The translations under genes and the position numbers were made by a program. Source: CAZQVN01 sp964596775 (GTDB taxonomy: Bacteria > Eisenbacteria > RBG-16-71-46 > JABDJR01 > JAWXBZ01). From it: a stretch of 9,041 bases of DNA. The notes under the pieces are model-generated. The model did not search any database. It had not been told where the DNA came from and was given only the letters and a program-made list of their open reading frames with translations. The stretch's first letter is position 1; each line of letters starts with the position of its first letter. This document shows positions 8,835-9,041 of this stretch, one piece after another. The DNA lies in the NCBI GenBank assembly GCA_964596775.1, contig CAZQVN010000091.1:1-9041 (forward strand), read 5' to 3'.

Positions 8835-9041
8835 TCAGCCGCCCGGCCCGGTTCCGCCGAGCTCCCGGTAGAGCCAGGCCCGGGCGATCGTCCAGTCCCG
8901 CTTGACGGTCATCGGCGAGGAGCCCATCACTTCCGCCGTTTCCTCGATCGTCAGGCCGCCGAAGAACCGGAGTTCGACGACCTTCGCCTGGCGCTCGCTG
9001 AGTTCGGCCAGGTCGTTCAGGGCCTGGTCGAGATCGTCGAA
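8835..9041 (-). CDS. ECF sigma factor, C-terminal part (region 4), truncated by window edge
   Basis: The last 68 residues of a minus-strand gene are visible, ending at TGA 8835-8837; the start and region 2 lie beyond the right edge. The segment is sigma region 4, which recognises the -35 promoter element: LSERQAKVVELRFFGGLTIEETAE, then VMGSSPMTVKRDWTIARAWLYREL as the helix-turn-helix. The wording RFFGGL...EETAEV...TVKRDW..ARAWL is characteristic of the ECF group annotated as TIGR02999, common in Acidobacteriota and Planctomycetota. It would direct RNA polymerase to a specific regulon. Genes of this group are often found beside Ser/Thr kinases. Here the kinase is on the opposite strand and convergent, so they are not cotranscribed. 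No anti-sigma gene is seen inside the window. Confidence 0.9.
   Translation of the reverse strand, partial: FDDLDQALNDLAELSERQAKVVELRFFGGLTIEETAEVMGSSPMTVKRDWTIARAWLYRELGGTGPGG

Noticed and set aside
8820..8850. A GC-rich imperfect inverted repeat around the sigma factor stop codon as a terminator
   Set aside because: The stem needs a bulge, overlaps coding sequence and lacks a T-tract on either strand. I see no clear terminator in the 82-bp gap.

Overview
The window is high-GC bacterial DNA (about two thirds G+C by eye) with dense coding and ordinary bacterial signals. It probably comes from a Gram-negative organism: there is an exported peptidase, an OmpA-type protein with the residues that bind diaminopimelate peptidoglycan, and a membrane-anchored Ser/Thr kinase whose sensor half lies outside the cytoplasm. 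The kinase layout (short N-terminal helical segment, kinase, one membrane helix, TPR-like tail) together with an ECF sigma factor resembling the TIGR02999 family is typical of Acidobacteriota and other soil or PVC/FCB-type phyla. This phylum-level guess is inference, not a sequence match.

Layout, left to right. (1) 1-2297, minus strand: the first 765 residues of cobalamin-dependent methionine synthase MetH. It runs off the left edge inside the B12-binding motif. (2) 2298-2542: a divergent intergenic region with a good sigma70-type promoter for metH and a weaker candidate for the next gene. (3) 2543-4606, plus strand: an exported zinc oligopeptidase of family M3. (4) 4627-4662: a 15-bp perfect hairpin placed as a shared terminator between two convergent genes. 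(5) 4669-5847, minus strand: a secreted protein that joins a LamG-like beta-sandwich to an OmpA peptidoglycan-binding domain. (6) 5848-6202: a 355-bp divergent gap with a promoter-like element ending right at the kinase start. (7) 6203-8752, plus strand: a transmembrane Ser/Thr protein kinase. (8) 8835-9041, minus strand: the C-terminal 68 residues of an ECF sigma factor, cut by the right edge.

The genes alternate in strand (minus, plus, minus, plus, minus), so each looks like its own transcription unit and no operon is visible. The only functional link with some precedent is the kinase with the ECF sigma factor, which may form a phosphorylation-controlled signalling pair. The other genes cover methionine synthesis, periplasmic peptide turnover and cell-envelope anchoring. 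I see no mobile element, CRISPR array, RNA gene or clearly new system. The most unusual points are the LamG-OmpA fusion, the possibly leaderless kinase transcript and the convergent kinase/sigma pair.
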